Translations under genes and position numbers: made by a program
In this document: piece after piece, positions 15,828 to 25,585 of the stretch
How positions within the stretch are numbered: the first letter of the stretch is position 1
Layout of the letters: each line of letters starts with the position of its first letter
Source of the DNA: Panacibacter ginsenosidivorans
GTDB lineage: Bacteria > Bacteroidota > Bacteroidia > Chitinophagales > Chitinophagaceae
Length of the DNA stretch: 64,000 nucleotides
Direction of reading: 5' to 3'
Assembly (NCBI RefSeq): GCF_007971225.1
Contig: NZ_CP042435.1
Span: 4,343,501-4,407,500 of the forward strand
Notes under the pieces: model-generated
The model's database searches: none
What the model was told of the DNA's origin: nothing
The model's input: only the letters and a program-made list of their open reading frames with translations

Positions 15828-18686
15828 CTAAAACCTGAATGTTGCTGTAACAAAATACGACCTGGCAGGAATAGATACGGTTGAATAAGGCGTATTGTTT
15901 TTAACTGCATCGTTATACATTTCTTTGGTGAAGCCCTGCCTGTCAAGCGCTGCAAGGAAAGTACCGGGGCGGCTCCAACTCATTACACCATATGTGTTGA
16001 AAACATTATTGATAACAAGACCGAGTTTGAAATTTTTTGTTACATCATACCCTGTACTGAAATTGAACTGGCTGAATGATGGCAGCTGGAATGCATTGGC
16101 CACATTTGCCTGGCGCTTGCCCATGAATGCCCAGGTAAGCTGTGCATAGAATTTATTAAGATTGTAAGAGGGAGTAATATTGAAGATGCTTCTTGCAATG
16201 TTATCCACTTCATTGCCGGAGAAAGAAACAAGTGAATCATCTTCTGGTCCGAAACCATTTGAAAGCCAGGTATGATAATCTACTGCTTTTGACTTCTGCA
16301 ATGTAAGCACACCACGTACATTAAAATGTTTTGCGAAAGCATAATCTGCTTCTACTTCTACACCGTAGGTTCTGTATTTGTTATACACGAGTGGCGTACC
16401 ATAAAAGGTTTGATCCTCATTCTGAAAATTCTGCACACCTGATACATTGCTTAACACACTGTAAAATGGCGTTACAAATAAATTGAGATTGCCTGTTCGT
16501 GCTTTTATTCCTAATTCAAACTGGCGCACTTTCTGCGCAAGCGGGTTCAATGTTTTAGCGAGGAAATCTGAAGTGGCATTAAAGTACATATCAAGATCCG
16601 GCGCTTTATTACCTTCTGAATACCTGCCATATAAGGAGAACTGGTTGCTGATCGTATAATTTAAACCTGCTGAGTAAGAAAAAGTGTTTACTGTTTTATT
16701 AAAGTTATAGGTAGCTGGCGTTGTACCATATGCATTATCATACAAGGTAAGTGGGTTACCATCTAAACCACCTGCTGTATCCTGGTTTGAAACAGATGGT
16801 GTATTATAACCTTTCACCTGCATGCTTTCGTACCGCACACCCCAATCCACATTTAATGCAGGTGCTATTTGCCAGTTGTGACCAAAGAATAATGCAAGCT
16901 GACTTTGTGCTGCGTGTGCAAGGGAAAAGCCGCCACCTGCAACACCTGTGACACCGTTTGAGTTAGTAACCATTGCAATACTTCCGTCCTGGTTGGTGCG
17001 TGTAATGTTTACCAGTTCTGGTTTGTCTTGTATAGTGCCCAACGCTACACCGCCAAAAGAATTAAGCCTGTCAATTTTCGAATGACCATAAAAGCCACCA
17101 AATGTAAAGCTCATATTTTTCATTTTTTTGGTGAGTGAGAACTGGTCTAACAGTTCTTTTACTTTATTATCAACATAGAAAACGGGTTCGAAGAATAATG
17201 AGTTTGCAGAAACATCACTTCCGGGTAATTCACTGTGATTGACATTAAAATCAAAACCACTGAATGAAGTAATATTTGCCAGTTCTTTTCCTGTACTCAT
17301 TGATTTAATACTGTAAGTACCGGGCGTACCAAGCAAACCAAGAATAGCATAGGTAACAAGGTCATCCATGGCTACAGGATACACCACTGCATTGGTATTC
17401 CACACAGCAGCTTTATCTGAATAGCGCATGGCGTTGTTAAAAGTAAATCCATTACCAAGGCGTTGCTCCCAGTTAAAGCCAAATGATTTATCAATGGAAT
17501 GAATAAGATCACGATTGTTATATGTTGCTATTTGCCCTGTTTGATTGATAGGAAGATTTTGCTGAACAGAAGGCATCAGCACAGAAGATGTAATGGAAAA
17601 ACCTGGTGCGGGTTTAGGGTTGAAAAATCCAACTGTGGGTGTAAATTCAGGCCAGCCATTGTGATCATTCAAATATTTGGCATATAATTTTATAGAACCA
17701 CTATTATATTTTTTTACAATATTGCTACGGAATTGTCCGCCTCTGTTCATCGCATAACCAGGGTTTCTGTTGCCTTCATCATAACGATAAAAACCGCCTG
17801 CATCCCAGAACCAGTTATGCCCGAGAGGTCCGCCAATATTGAAGTCTGTGCGATAGAAATTATTTTTGCCATCACCTTCCAGCCCATATTTGGTTGCAAC
17901 TTCACCGGCAGTTTTATTGCCGCCTTCTTTCATAATATAGTTAAAGATGCCACCGGGTGCGTTTGCGCCAAGAATAGATGCAGTACCACCTTTCACCGCT
18001 TCCAGTCTTCCCAGTGTTGCATCAGGTCTTAGGAAATAATCAGGGCCGTAATTGCCATAGGTTGCATTGGTTACAGGCAATCCATCTTCCTGCATGCTTA
18101 CATAATAATAACCTGAAGCACCATCATTTGAACCAACAGATACACCACGTGAATAAACAGTATTTCTTATTTCACCCAATGCAGAGTTTACATATACACC
18201 GGAAACATTTTTCAAAAGATCTGCTGCACTTGCAGAAACCAGTTTGCTTATTTGCGTTGAGTTAATAGTTGTAATGGCAACAGATGCTTCCATCTTCTTA
18301 CGTTTATCAAATACACCCGTTACAATGATCTCTTCATTATCATTGGATTTTTCTTCGAGTGAAATATTTAAGACACTGCTTTTGCCAGCTGATATTTTTA
18401 TCTCCTTATCATTATAACCAACATAAGATATTATAACTGTTACATTGGTTGATGTTAGACCGGTAAAAGAAAATTTTCCCTGGTCATCAGTCTTGGTACC
18501 ATTGTTTGTTCCTTTGATCAATACAGACGCACCTGCCAGCGGCTCTCCTTTTTGATTGGTAACCTTACCTGAAATAGCAACAGTTTGAGCAGATAACTGT
18601 GAAGAAAATAGCAACAGCATTACAAAGCAGGTAATAAAAACATAAGGCTTTGTACCGTTAAGCAATCTTTTGTTCATAACAAGCAT
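15828..18686 (-). CDS. TonB-dependent receptor with N-terminal carboxypeptidase-regulatory domain
   Basis: 952 residues. A signal peptide (hydrophobic residues about 15-33, cut near LSAQ) precedes a carboxypeptidase-D regulatory-like domain (ISGKVTNQKGEPLAGASVLI, residues about 38-118). A plug domain (about 120-250) and a 22-strand barrel ending in VTATFRF, the terminal Phe needed for outer-membrane insertion, follow. A TonB-type segment EEIIVTGVFDKRKKMEASVA starts at about residue 118. It lacks the SusC signature and no SusD gene is adjacent, so it resembles siderophore/oligosaccharide-type receptors. Its promoter carries the same direct-repeat operator as rhaT and the GH78 gene, so I infer uptake of a rhamnose-containing ligand. 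ATG at 18677 is an equally possible start. Confidence 0.88.
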   Translation of the reverse strand: MLVMNKRLLNGTKPYVFITCFVMLLLFSSQLSAQTVAISGKVTNQKGEPLAGASVLIKGTNNGTKTDDQGKFSFTGLTSTNVTVIISYVGYNDKEIKISAGKSSVLNISLEEKSNDNEEIIVTGVFDKRKKMEASVAITTINSTQISKLVSASAADLLKNVSGVYVNSALGEIRNTVYSRGVSVGSNDGASGYYYVSMQEDGLPVTNATYGNYGPDYFLRPDATLGRLEAVKGGTASILGANAPGGIFNYIMKEGGNKTAGEVATKYGLEGDGKNNFYRTDFNIGGPLGHNWFWDAGGFYRYDEGNRNPGYAMNRGGQFRSNIVKKYNSGSIKLYAKYLNDHNGWPEFTPTVGFFNPKPAPGFSITSSVLMPSVQQNLPINQTGQIATYNNRDLIHSIDKSFGFNWEQRLGNGFTFNNAMRYSDKAAVWNTNAVVYPVAMDDLVTYAILGLLGTPGTYSIKSMSTGKELANITSFSGFDFNVNHSELPGSDVSANSLFFEPVFYVDNKVKELLDQFSLTKKMKNMSFTFGGFYGHSKIDRLNSFGGVALGTIQDKPELVNITRTNQDGSIAMVTNSNGVTGVAGGGFSLAHAAQSQLALFFGHNWQIAPALNVDWGVRYESMQVKGYNTPSVSNQDTAGGLDGNPLTLYDNAYGTTPATYNFNKTVNTFSYSAGLNYTISNQFSLYGRYSEGNKAPDLDMYFNATSDFLAKTLNPLAQKVRQFELGIKARTGNLNLFVTPFYSVLSNVSGVQNFQNEDQTFYGTPLVYNKYRTYGVEVEADYAFAKHFNVRGVLTLQKSKAVDYHTWLSNGFGPEDDSLVSFSGNEVDNIARSIFNITPSYNLNKFYAQLTWAFMGKRQANVANAFQLPSFSQFNFSTGYDVTKNFKLGLVINNVFNTYGVMSWSRPGTFLAALDRQGFTKEMYNDAVKNNTPYSTVSIPARSYFVTATFRF

Positions 18687-18774
18687 TTTAGTTTTTGAGA
18701 CAGTAGTTTCTAAAAAAATTAAAAGACGACCGGATGCAATTTTTTTATAGCAGTGTGCATAGCAATCGATAGGT

Positions 18775-18839
18775 CAAAAGTATTTTTTACATTTCCCGCA
18801 ACCGTCATGCGCTTACATGAACTGTCCTGTACTGTCCTG
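18775..18839 (-). promoter_or_regulatory. Rhamnose-regulon promoter with four in-phase half-sites
   Basis: TACTTTTG on the minus strand (18782-18775) is a perfect TAnnTTTG -7 box. 17 bp upstream begin half-sites CCGTCATG (18802), CTTACATG (18812), CTGTCCTG (18822) and CTGTCCTG (18832), each exactly 10 bp after the last. The first two match the operators of rhaT and the GH78 gene in sequence and spacing. Confidence 0.7.
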
Positions 18840-18938
18840 CCTTCCTGTAATTTTTACGCAATAGATTTACTGTTTTCTAAAACAGGAGGGTTTTAATTTT
18901 TATACTAAGTGGATATAGTTGTATGACTTTTATTTTTT

Positions 18939-19060
18939 GATGTCGGCTATTGTTATGATGGCATCTTCGTTGCGTCGCACTCTTCAGCAGTTAGCTCAGT
19001 ATTGAAGAGAACGTACAAGTGAGTGACACAACGAAAGCTGCTGCCTGCACAAGGCCCGAA
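18939..19060. repeat. GCGTC palindromic repeat, both halves, A left and B right
   Basis: Left half GATGTCGGC ... GATGGCATC then GTTGCGTCGCACTCTTC; right half GTACAAGTGAGTGACACAAC then GAAAGC. It lies in the 487-bp gap between the divergent TonB receptor and beta-helix genes; the rest of that gap holds the receptor promoter. Confidence 0.8.
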
Positions 19061-19173
19061 AAAATATTTTTTTTCTATACCAACACTTCATAAGGCTTCT
19101 TCGTTCTGAAATGCAATCCTGCTGACATTTCAATTTTAGTCAACTTTTTTCCTTTGTCAATTAAAATTTATGT

Positions 19174-20733
19174 ATGAAAAAGATCTTTATCATTTTTTCG
19201 CTGGTAATAAGCATGCAGGGCTTTGCAAAAGTTATACAGGTGCCACAACAGTACACAACGATACAGGCAGCCCTGAACGCAGGTACAGTGGGCGATACAG
19301 TGCTGGTAGACGCAGGAACTTATTTTGAAAACATTGTGTGGCCGCAAACAAATAATCTTCATTTATTAAGCAAAAATTTAAAGACAGCAGCCACTGTTAT
19401 TGATGGTAAAAGAGCTGGCCGTGTATTTGATATTGAATGGAATGGCAACACTGCATTTGCAGCAGAGATCAACGGATTTACTGTACAAAATGGTTTTATT
19501 GATGTGCCTGCACACAAAGGCGGCAGGGGTGCAGGAATTTATGCATTTCGTGCAGCGGTGCAGGTAAAGAATTGTGCACTGGTAAAAAATCTTATTACCA
19601 GTTCTGCGGAGATACAGAACAATGGTGGTGGTGCAGCTATCTATATTATTTCATCACCTGCTGCATTAACGAATATTATTGATCATTGTCTTATTGCCGG
19701 GAATGTGTTAAGAGATGTTACAACCGGTGAAGGTGCTGCAATAGGGGTGGAGAGTTGTAATGCTATTATTGGTAATACTACTATTACTAATAACAAGTTT
19801 ACCGTTTCTGAAGTGGCAGTAGGTACGGTGTATGCTTATTCAGCTTCACTAAAACTGGATGCAGTTAAAATTGAAAACAATACTATCAATACAACTGAAC
19901 AGATTTTATATGGTGCAGCTTCCATAAAAGGCGGCGCTGTGTATGCATATCTTACAAAACTTCAGATGACCAATTGCCTTGTAGATGAAAATATATTAAC
20001 CCCTTTCAGCACCAATGAAGCGCTACTTGGCAACGCTGTTTATTTTTACGGTCAGGCAAAAGATTTTAAAATTTTCAGCAGCACACTTGCTAACAACAAA
20101 AGAACGGATGGAGCACCTGTGCTAGGTACAGGTATTTATTTCAGCAGTTTGCCTGGTATCGCGCCAAACGTTTATAATTCCATTTTATGGAACCCTGATA
20201 ACGGTGCAGAAATTTATAATCAAACAAAACTTACACAGGTTGCCTATAGCGATATTCGGGGTGGATATAATGGTACTGCAGTGTTGAATAGCGATCCAAA
20301 ATTTGTTTCCAATAGAGATTATCATTTGCAAGACAGTTCACCCTGCATCAATTCAGGCAATACTGCACTTGCCCCATCTGTAGATCTTGATGGTAATACG
20401 AGGCCGCAGGGACCTGCTGCAGATCTTGGTTGTTACGAATCAAGTGCAGTATTAGGTGTTTCACTTGCAGATGCGGCAGTCATACAAAATATACACGCAA
20501 CGAATCTGTATCCAAATCCTACAAACGGTTCATTTACTTTAGCTGTTACCGATAATTGGCTCAACGCTTCTATCAAGGTACATGATGCATCGGGAAAAAT
20601 ACTTTTTGCAGATAAAATAATGAACCATACAACAAATTTCAATTTCAGTAAATGGGCAGCAGGCTTGTATCTTATTGAATTAGCAAACAGTGCTCATCAA
20701 ATAAAAAAATTAGAATTGGTAATTCAGAAATAA
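19174..20733 (+). CDS. Secreted right-handed beta-helix protein with T9SS sorting domain
   Basis: 519 residues with a signal peptide (MKKIFIIFSLVISMQGFAK). The body begins VPQQYTTIQAALNAGTVGDT, the usual entry of pectate-lyase-like parallel beta-helix proteins, and continues with helix turns such as NNGGGAAIYI and EGAAIGVESCNAIIGNT. Around residue 400 SVDLDGNTRPQGPAADLGCY is a choice-of-anchor Q motif. The last 75 residues (LYPNPTNGSF ... KKLELVIQK) are a type A T9SS C-terminal domain for secretion and surface attachment. A polysaccharide-binding or lyase role is plausible, but no catalytic residues can be named. Confidence 0.82.
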   Translation: MKKIFIIFSLVISMQGFAKVIQVPQQYTTIQAALNAGTVGDTVLVDAGTYFENIVWPQTNNLHLLSKNLKTAATVIDGKRAGRVFDIEWNGNTAFAAEINGFTVQNGFIDVPAHKGGRGAGIYAFRAAVQVKNCALVKNLITSSAEIQNNGGGAAIYIISSPAALTNIIDHCLIAGNVLRDVTTGEGAAIGVESCNAIIGNTTITNNKFTVSEVAVGTVYAYSASLKLDAVKIENNTINTTEQILYGAASIKGGAVYAYLTKLQMTNCLVDENILTPFSTNEALLGNAVYFYGQAKDFKIFSSTLANNKRTDGAPVLGTGIYFSSLPGIAPNVYNSILWNPDNGAEIYNQTKLTQVAYSDIRGGYNGTAVLNSDPKFVSNRDYHLQDSSPCINSGNTALAPSVDLDGNTRPQGPAADLGCYESSAVLGVSLADAAVIQNIHATNLYPNPTNGSFTLAVTDNWLNASIKVHDASGKILFADKIMNHTTNFNFSKWAAGLYLIELANSAHQIKKLELVIQK

Positions 20734-20794
20734 ATTTTTCTGAGCCTTTTAAAAATATAACAGTACAACCTTTTTAAATAAGAAGTAATTATCT

Positions 20795-20838
20795 AAATAG
20801 CAAACGGGGCGCTGCTTTCAGCGCCCCGTTTGCTATTT
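20795..20838. terminator. Perfect 20-bp stem-loop after the beta-helix gene
   Basis: AAATAGCAAACGGGGCGCTG, loop CTTT, then the exact reverse complement. It starts 62 bp after the stop codon. No T-run of normal length follows on either strand, but the GC-rich stem and position support termination. The remaining bases from 20839 to 21182 show nothing I can identify. Confidence 0.6.
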
Positions 20839-21182
20839 GAAAAAACTTTGAATATGCTATAATTTCAGGTATTTTATAAATGATCTCATACCTCCGTGAG
20901 AATGAGAAAATAGACAATTACCGGATTGAGGGTGTTACTACTTCTCCTTCTTTCAATGCCACCCAGCAACGACACATCCCGCTGCTATCAAATGACTAAT
21001 CAGATCACTGCATTTGCTGAAATTTATAAAAACTGGCATCTTAATTTTTGACGCGTCTACTGATGTTTACAGTTTTATCAAACACGCCAATTGCCGCATA
21101 ATTCATTGGACAAGGTTTACCTGCCCATATAATTTGTACGGTCTTTCTTTGTTTGTAACAAATTTGTGAATCTATCCTTATC

Positions 21183-21479
21183 ATGAAAAAAAAGATCGGC
21201 TCTTTTATAACCGACAAATCTTTTTGCAAAAACAATGGTTGCAGAAGTGCCGTACAAAAATTACCGAAAGAGGTTGATGAAGTAGTAGCTGTATTAACAC
21301 TGCAAGCATTTCACGGTGTTGGTGCTTTTTATGAAGATTTCAGAGAAGTGGGTGATGAAGAAATAATGTCTTATTTAGATAAATTAAGAGAGTTGAGAAA
21401 AACTGGTAATTTTTTTAAAGATTTACGAATGCGTTTTTATGTAATTAATGTCATTAAGAACTGTGATAGCTGTCATTGA
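21183..21479 (+). CDS. Small cysteine-containing protein of unknown function
   Basis: 98 residues, basic start (MKKKIGSFITDK), then predicted helices (EVDEVVAVLTLQAFHGVGAF ... EEIMSYLDKLRELRKTGNFF). Cysteines occur at FCKNNGC near the N-terminus and at NCDSC at the end. The two CxxC-like pairs could bind metal or form disulfides. It is followed after 61 bp by the BON-domain gene on the same strand, so it may belong to the same stress unit. I do not recognise the family. Confidence 0.55.
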   Translation: MKKKIGSFITDKSFCKNNGCRSAVQKLPKEVDEVVAVLTLQAFHGVGAFYEDFREVGDEEIMSYLDKLRELRKTGNFFKDLRMRFYVINVIKNCDSCH

Positions 21480-21540
21480 TAACAAATCCGGTTTATTATT
21501 TCTTTGATCTTAAATAAAATAATTACTCACTCTAAAAATT

Positions 21541-22224
21541 ATGATTATGAAAACCGATATGCAGATTCAAAAAGATGTAATGGAGGAACTTAAATGGCAA
21601 CCTTTTTTAAATGCCACACAAATTGGTGTAGCTGTTAAAAACGGGGTTGTTACCCTATCCGGGCAAGTAGATTCCTATTCAAAAAAATTGGCTGCGGAAA
21701 AAGCTGCTAAGGGTATTGCCGGTGTAAAAGCCATTGCAGAAGGCATACAAATTGGCGTCTCACCTCTCGACAAAAAAACAGATACAGAAATCGCTGAAGC
21801 AGTGCTGAATGTACTAAAATGGCATTCTGCTGTGCAGGAAGAAAAGATAAAAATAAAAGTAGAAGATGGTATTGTAAGACTGGAAGGTGAAGTTGAATGG
21901 GAATACGAGCGCAATAACGTAAAAACAGCTATTGAAAATTTAATGGGCGTACGTTCTGTAATTAACCTGGTTACTATAAAACCTAAAGTAACAGCTTCTG
22001 CAATTGAACAAAAAATTAATGCTGCTTTTCATAGAAGTGCAACAATTGATGCAGAAAAAATAACCGCCGAAATTTCTGACGGCAGGGTTACACTTCGTGG
22101 CAAGGTGCGTTCATTTGCTGAAAAAGAAGATGCGGAAAAAGCTGCGTGGAGTGCTCCGGGTGTAACTATTGTTGACAGTAAACTGGAAATAGAAATACCT
22201 GAATACAGTTTTGAAGAAAACTAA
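21541..22224 (+). CDS. Triple BON-domain stress protein
   Basis: 227 residues made of three BON domains in a row: about residues 5-72 ([20 protein letters not shown]), 78-147 ([20 protein letters not shown]) and 152-222 ([20 protein letters not shown]). Each shows the V-L-x-G-x-V strand and conserved glycine. BON domains are thought to bind membranes or phospholipids (OsmY family), but no signal peptide is present, so this one is probably cytoplasmic. It is one of a group of stress genes with the groEL paralogue next to it. ATG at 21547 is an alternative start. Confidence 0.85.
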   Translation: MIMKTDMQIQKDVMEELKWQPFLNATQIGVAVKNGVVTLSGQVDSYSKKLAAEKAAKGIAGVKAIAEGIQIGVSPLDKKTDTEIAEAVLNVLKWHSAVQEEKIKIKVEDGIVRLEGEVEWEYERNNVKTAIENLMGVRSVINLVTIKPKVTASAIEQKINAAFHRSATIDAEKITAEISDGRVTLRGKVRSFAEKEDAEKAAWSAPGVTIVDSKLEIEIPEYSFEEN

Positions 22225-22258
22225 AACAATCTCGTTCAACACTAAACCTTTCTTTAGC

Positions 22259-22293
22259 AGAAGTTGCCCCGCCCATTGGGTGGGACAACTTCT
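22259..22293 (+). other. Strong hairpin between the BON gene and groEL
   Basis: AGAAGTTGCCCCGCCC, loop ATT, then GGGTGGGACAACTTCT: 14 Watson-Crick pairs, one G-T and one mismatch. It ends 39 bp before the groEL ATG with no T-run, so it may be a weak terminator, a processing site or a leader structure affecting groEL expression. Confidence 0.5.
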
Positions 22294-22331
22294 CTAATGC
22301 GTAACAATATTTGTCTATAAAATGTAATCCC

Positions 22332-23954
22332 ATGTCAAAGCTTATAGAATATGATCTCGATGCCCGTAAAAAATTAAAGAACGGGGTTGATCGTTTGGCG
22401 AAAGCAGTTATTATCACACTTGGTCCAAAAGGCCGTAACGTGGTGTTTGAAAAAATAGATGGCTCGCCGCAAATGTCCTGCGATGGAGTTACTGTTGCCA
22501 AACAAATAGAACTGGAAGATCCCGTTGAAGAAATGGGCGTAAAGATGATCCGGGATGCAGCTATCAGAATTTCAGAGGCTGCAGGCGATGGAACTACAAC
22601 TGCCACTTTACTTGCACGTACTTTGATTGACGCCGGCTTAAAAAAAGTGGAAGCCGGTATGAATCCAATGGATATCAAAAGAGGTATTGACAAGGCGGTA
22701 AAACTCGTATCAGAAAAATTAAAACAGATGGCCATTCCTGTTGGCACTGATAGTGCCAAAATTGAACAGGTGGCAACTATTTCAGCAGGCAACAATCCCG
22801 AGATTGGAAAACTGATCGCTGATGCAATGCGTAAGGCTGGTAAAGAAGGCGTCATCACTATTGAAGAAGCGAAAGGTTTTGAAACCTATGTGGAAGTAGT
22901 GGAAGGTATGCAGTTTGATCGCGGATATTTATCACCGTATTTTATCACTAACCCGGATAAGATGAATGTGGTATATGAAAAACCTTTTGTTCTCCTGTAT
23001 GACAAAAAAATATCAGCAATGAAAGAAATGCTTCCACTGCTTGATAAAATCTCACAGTCTAATGAACCATTGCTTATAATAGCAGAAGATGTGGAAGGCG
23101 AAGCCCTTGCAGTATTGGTGGTTAACAAATTAAGAGGAGTTATACAGGTGGCTGCTGTTAAGGCACCTGGGTTTGGAGATCGCAGAAAAGAAATACTTGA
23201 AGACATAGCTGTGCTTACCGGTGGAACTGTTATATCGGAAGAAAAGGGCTTAAAGTTGGAAAACGCAGAACTGGCGCATCTTGGAAAATGTGATAAAATA
23301 ATTATTACTAAAGATAAGACAACCATTATCGGAGGTTCCGGCGATAAGAAAAATATTGATAATGCTATAATACAAATAAGAGAGCAACTAAAAACGACTG
23401 CTTCTGATTATGATAAAGAAAAACTGCAGGAGCGTCTGGCTAAATTAACAGGAGGCGTTGCCGTAGTATACGTGGGTGCTTCTTCAGAAATTGAATTGAA
23501 TGTAAAAAAAGACGTGGTAGATGATGCGCTTAACGCCACCCGCGCTGCTATGGAAGAAGGCATTGTGCCGGGAGGAGGCGTTGCTTATTTACGTTGCTTA
23601 AAGGAATTTGATAAGATCCAGGATACCAACGACGACGAAAATGTAGGTATTGAAATATTACGCAAAGCATTGGAAGAACCCTTAAAACAAATTTTAGTTA
23701 ATGCAGGGATTGAGCCATCAGAGATTTTACAAAAAGTAAAATCAGGTGAGAATGATTTTGGGTACAATGCGAAATCAGAAAAATTTGAACGTTTATTGGA
23801 AACAGGCATTATTGATCCCGTCAAAGTAAGCCGCCTTGCATTGGAATATGCTGCTTCGGTAGCGGGCATGTTTATAACAACTGAGTGCGTGATTGTTAAA
23901 AAGCCTGAGAAAAAAGATGCAACTATTATTGCCACAGCACAAGATATGATGTAA
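22332..23954 (+). CDS. groEL: GroEL-family chaperonin (60 kDa), probable second copy
   Basis: 540 residues from ATG 22332; an upstream in-frame TTG is not needed. Typical GroEL motifs are seen: [12 protein letters not shown], the ATP-binding [50 protein letters not shown] and [10 protein letters not shown]. GroEL forms a 14-subunit ring that folds proteins with ATP and GroES. Two points suggest a paralogue and not the housekeeping copy: no groES precedes it, and the C-terminus ends in ATAQDMM without the GGM-rich tail. Its neighbour is a BON stress protein. Loss of the tail is known to alter cavity properties in other GroELs; the effect here is unknown. Confidence 0.93.
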   Translation: MSKLIEYDLDARKKLKNGVDRLAKAVIITLGPKGRNVVFEKIDGSPQMSCDGVTVAKQIELEDPVEEMGVKMIRDAAIRISEAAGDGTTTATLLARTLIDAGLKKVEAGMNPMDIKRGIDKAVKLVSEKLKQMAIPVGTDSAKIEQVATISAGNNPEIGKLIADAMRKAGKEGVITIEEAKGFETYVEVVEGMQFDRGYLSPYFITNPDKMNVVYEKPFVLLYDKKISAMKEMLPLLDKISQSNEPLLIIAEDVEGEALAVLVVNKLRGVIQVAAVKAPGFGDRRKEILEDIAVLTGGTVISEEKGLKLENAELAHLGKCDKIIITKDKTTIIGGSGDKKNIDNAIIQIREQLKTTASDYDKEKLQERLAKLTGGVAVVYVGASSEIELNVKKDVVDDALNATRAAMEEGIVPGGGVAYLRCLKEFDKIQDTNDDENVGIEILRKALEEPLKQILVNAGIEPSEILQKVKSGENDFGYNAKSEKFERLLETGIIDPVKVSRLALEYAASVAGMFITTECVIVKKPEKKDATIIATAQDMM

Positions 23955-23965
23955 CTGTTTTTTGC

Positions 23966-24022
23966 AACCAGCCACTGTACTGCTATTATGCTTTGGTTGT
24001 GTCACTCACTTGTACTCTAAAA
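23966..24022 (+). repeat. GCGTC-family repeat, left half, subtype B
   Basis: Begins AACCAGCCACTG, then GGTTGTGTCACTCACTTGTA and CTCTAAAACTTTAATCAACA. It begins 11 bp after the groEL stop. Confidence 0.75.
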
Positions 24023-24204
24023 CTTTAATCAACAAAAGATAGCCACTGCGGTGAAGTATTGTAACATAATGCCCTGTTTTTCAGGGATACTTAAAATATT
24101 TCAAATGCAACCTAAAGTAACATTTGCAACAGACGGTTCTCCACCGTTTGGCATCGCAATCAATCAACAATTAAATATTTTATAAAGTATAAAATTGCTT
24201 AACT

Positions 24205-25308
24205 ATGAAAAAAAATTTAATAATTTTTAGCGCATTGCTGTTAAGCTCAGCAGTGAAAACAAATGCCCAAACATTACCTATTACCGCCGCCAGCTTTCCT
24301 TATACAATTATAGATGGAGACTCAGGCAGGATTGAATTTTTTGGTAAACTTACAGGGTTTAGCGGAGGCATTGATGGAAGCGGACGCGGACCTGCCTTTT
24401 TTCAGATTACAGACGAGAAAACCTATAAACCTTGTTACGAAAGCTATGTCAACATGTACTATCTGCAATTCAACTCCAACGATGGTGAAGGACACGGCGG
24501 ATTGTGCTTTACGGCCAGCCTCGACAATGCCTGCGGAACAGGTTCATTCGGTGGTTGGACTTATGAGAGAATATATGGCAGTAACGGCGAAGTAAATAAA
24601 TGGCATTGTTACAGTATTAAATGGAACAAAAACGGCTTACCTGAACTTAACCGGCAGCAAACAGTTGCAGTTTATATTGATGGCAAACAAAATACTTCTG
24701 CTTGGGGTGGTGTTGCGTGTCCCGCTTTTGCACCACTTTCTGGTGGAACATTCAATCTGATAACCGTAAATCATTCTCCCTACTCACCGCTAACGGGCGA
24801 ACTTATTATGGATGAATTAAGAGTCTACAATGGGAAAGGTAAACTTGTCTTATACAATACACTTGGCTCAAAAGAAGAAATCGAAAAAAGCGTTGTTGGA
24901 CCAAATGGGTCATACAATGGTTTCGGTGATGCGCATTTTGTAAAGGGTGTAAAAGGGTATGCATTATCAGCACATCCTGTATATGGTGGCGGAGATCCTG
25001 ATTTAAAGGTTACTGCAAATGATGCTTCAAATGCTCTTTCTGGCAACAAGGAATTTACAATTAATATTTCGCCAAATCCGGTTACAGGAAATATGCTCAA
25101 TCTTCGTATCAAAAATTCAGGTGAGTCAAACATTCAATTGAGTATTGCTGATATGCAGGGAAGAATACTTGTCAATCAAAATCTTGTGTTGAATAGCAGT
25201 TCAAATAAAACAATTGATGTAGCAGCACTGCCAAAGGGAATTTACATTTTGAAAATCATCAACAATAAAAACGAACAGCAACAAATAAAGTTTGTAAAAG
25301 CAAATTAA
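24205..25308 (+). CDS. Secreted LamG-like protein with T9SS sorting domain
   Basis: 367 residues with a signal peptide (MKKNLIIFSALLLSSAVKTNAQ). The middle part contains jelly-roll-like strands (WHCYSIKWNKNGLPELNRQQ and TGELIMDELRVYNGKGKLVL), reminiscent of LamG/concanavalin-like folds that bind carbohydrate, but the match is loose. The last 80 residues (INISPNPVTGN ... LPKGIYILKIINNKNEQQQI) are a type A T9SS C-terminal domain, nearly the same as that of the next gene. No catalytic site is evident. An intrinsic terminator follows. It stands in series with the large Kelch/VCBS gene. Confidence 0.75.
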   Translation: MKKNLIIFSALLLSSAVKTNAQTLPITAASFPYTIIDGDSGRIEFFGKLTGFSGGIDGSGRGPAFFQITDEKTYKPCYESYVNMYYLQFNSNDGEGHGGLCFTASLDNACGTGSFGGWTYERIYGSNGEVNKWHCYSIKWNKNGLPELNRQQTVAVYIDGKQNTSAWGGVACPAFAPLSGGTFNLITVNHSPYSPLTGELIMDELRVYNGKGKLVLYNTLGSKEEIEKSVVGPNGSYNGFGDAHFVKGVKGYALSAHPVYGGGDPDLKVTANDASNALSGNKEFTINISPNPVTGNMLNLRIKNSGESNIQLSIADMQGRILVNQNLVLNSSSNKTIDVAALPKGIYILKIINNKNEQQQIKFVKAN

Positions 25309-25320
25309 GTACCTCTTCAG

Positions 25321-25359
25321 CAACACCTGTAGTATAAAAAATATTGCAGGTGTTGTTTT
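25321..25359 (+). terminator. Rho-independent terminator after the LamG-like gene
   Basis: CAACACCTG ... CAGGTGTTG stem with an AT-rich loop, followed by TTTTATG. It resembles the terminator at 28504-28542 almost base for base. Confidence 0.8.
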
Positions 25360-25404
25360 ATGTTAATCGTTGACCCAGTCATTTTAATTGCTGAATCAAA
25401 AATT

Positions 25405-25453
25405 TAAAGTACAGGAGTGCGACGCAACAGGTGATGCCATGAAATGACGATGC
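25405..25453 (-). repeat. GCGTC palindromic repeat, right half, subtype A
   Basis: AAAGTACAGGAGTGCGACGC then AACAGGTGATGCCAT and GACGATGCC. It lies in the 277-bp gap between the two T9SS genes. Confidence 0.75.
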
Positions 25454-25585
25454 CTGTACAATAAATACATTCTTCAAAAATATATTTAAATGAATACGAA
25501 AATTTTGATAACCGATCATTCGCCGCCTTTCAGAAAAAGAATTACAACGATCAACCGAATTTTTATATAAACTAAAATCTATTGT

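Noticed and set aside
20971-21045. Short similarity between ATGACTAATCAGATCACTGC near 20991 and ATGAGTGAACAGATCATTGC near 37162
   Set aside because: Only about 20 bp or ten residues agree and neither side has a convincing protein; too short to claim a repeated gene remnant.
22225-22331. CIRCE-type heat-shock operator before groEL
   Set aside because: The TTAGCACTC/GAGTGCTAA inverted repeat is not present; only an unrelated GC-rich hairpin is seen.
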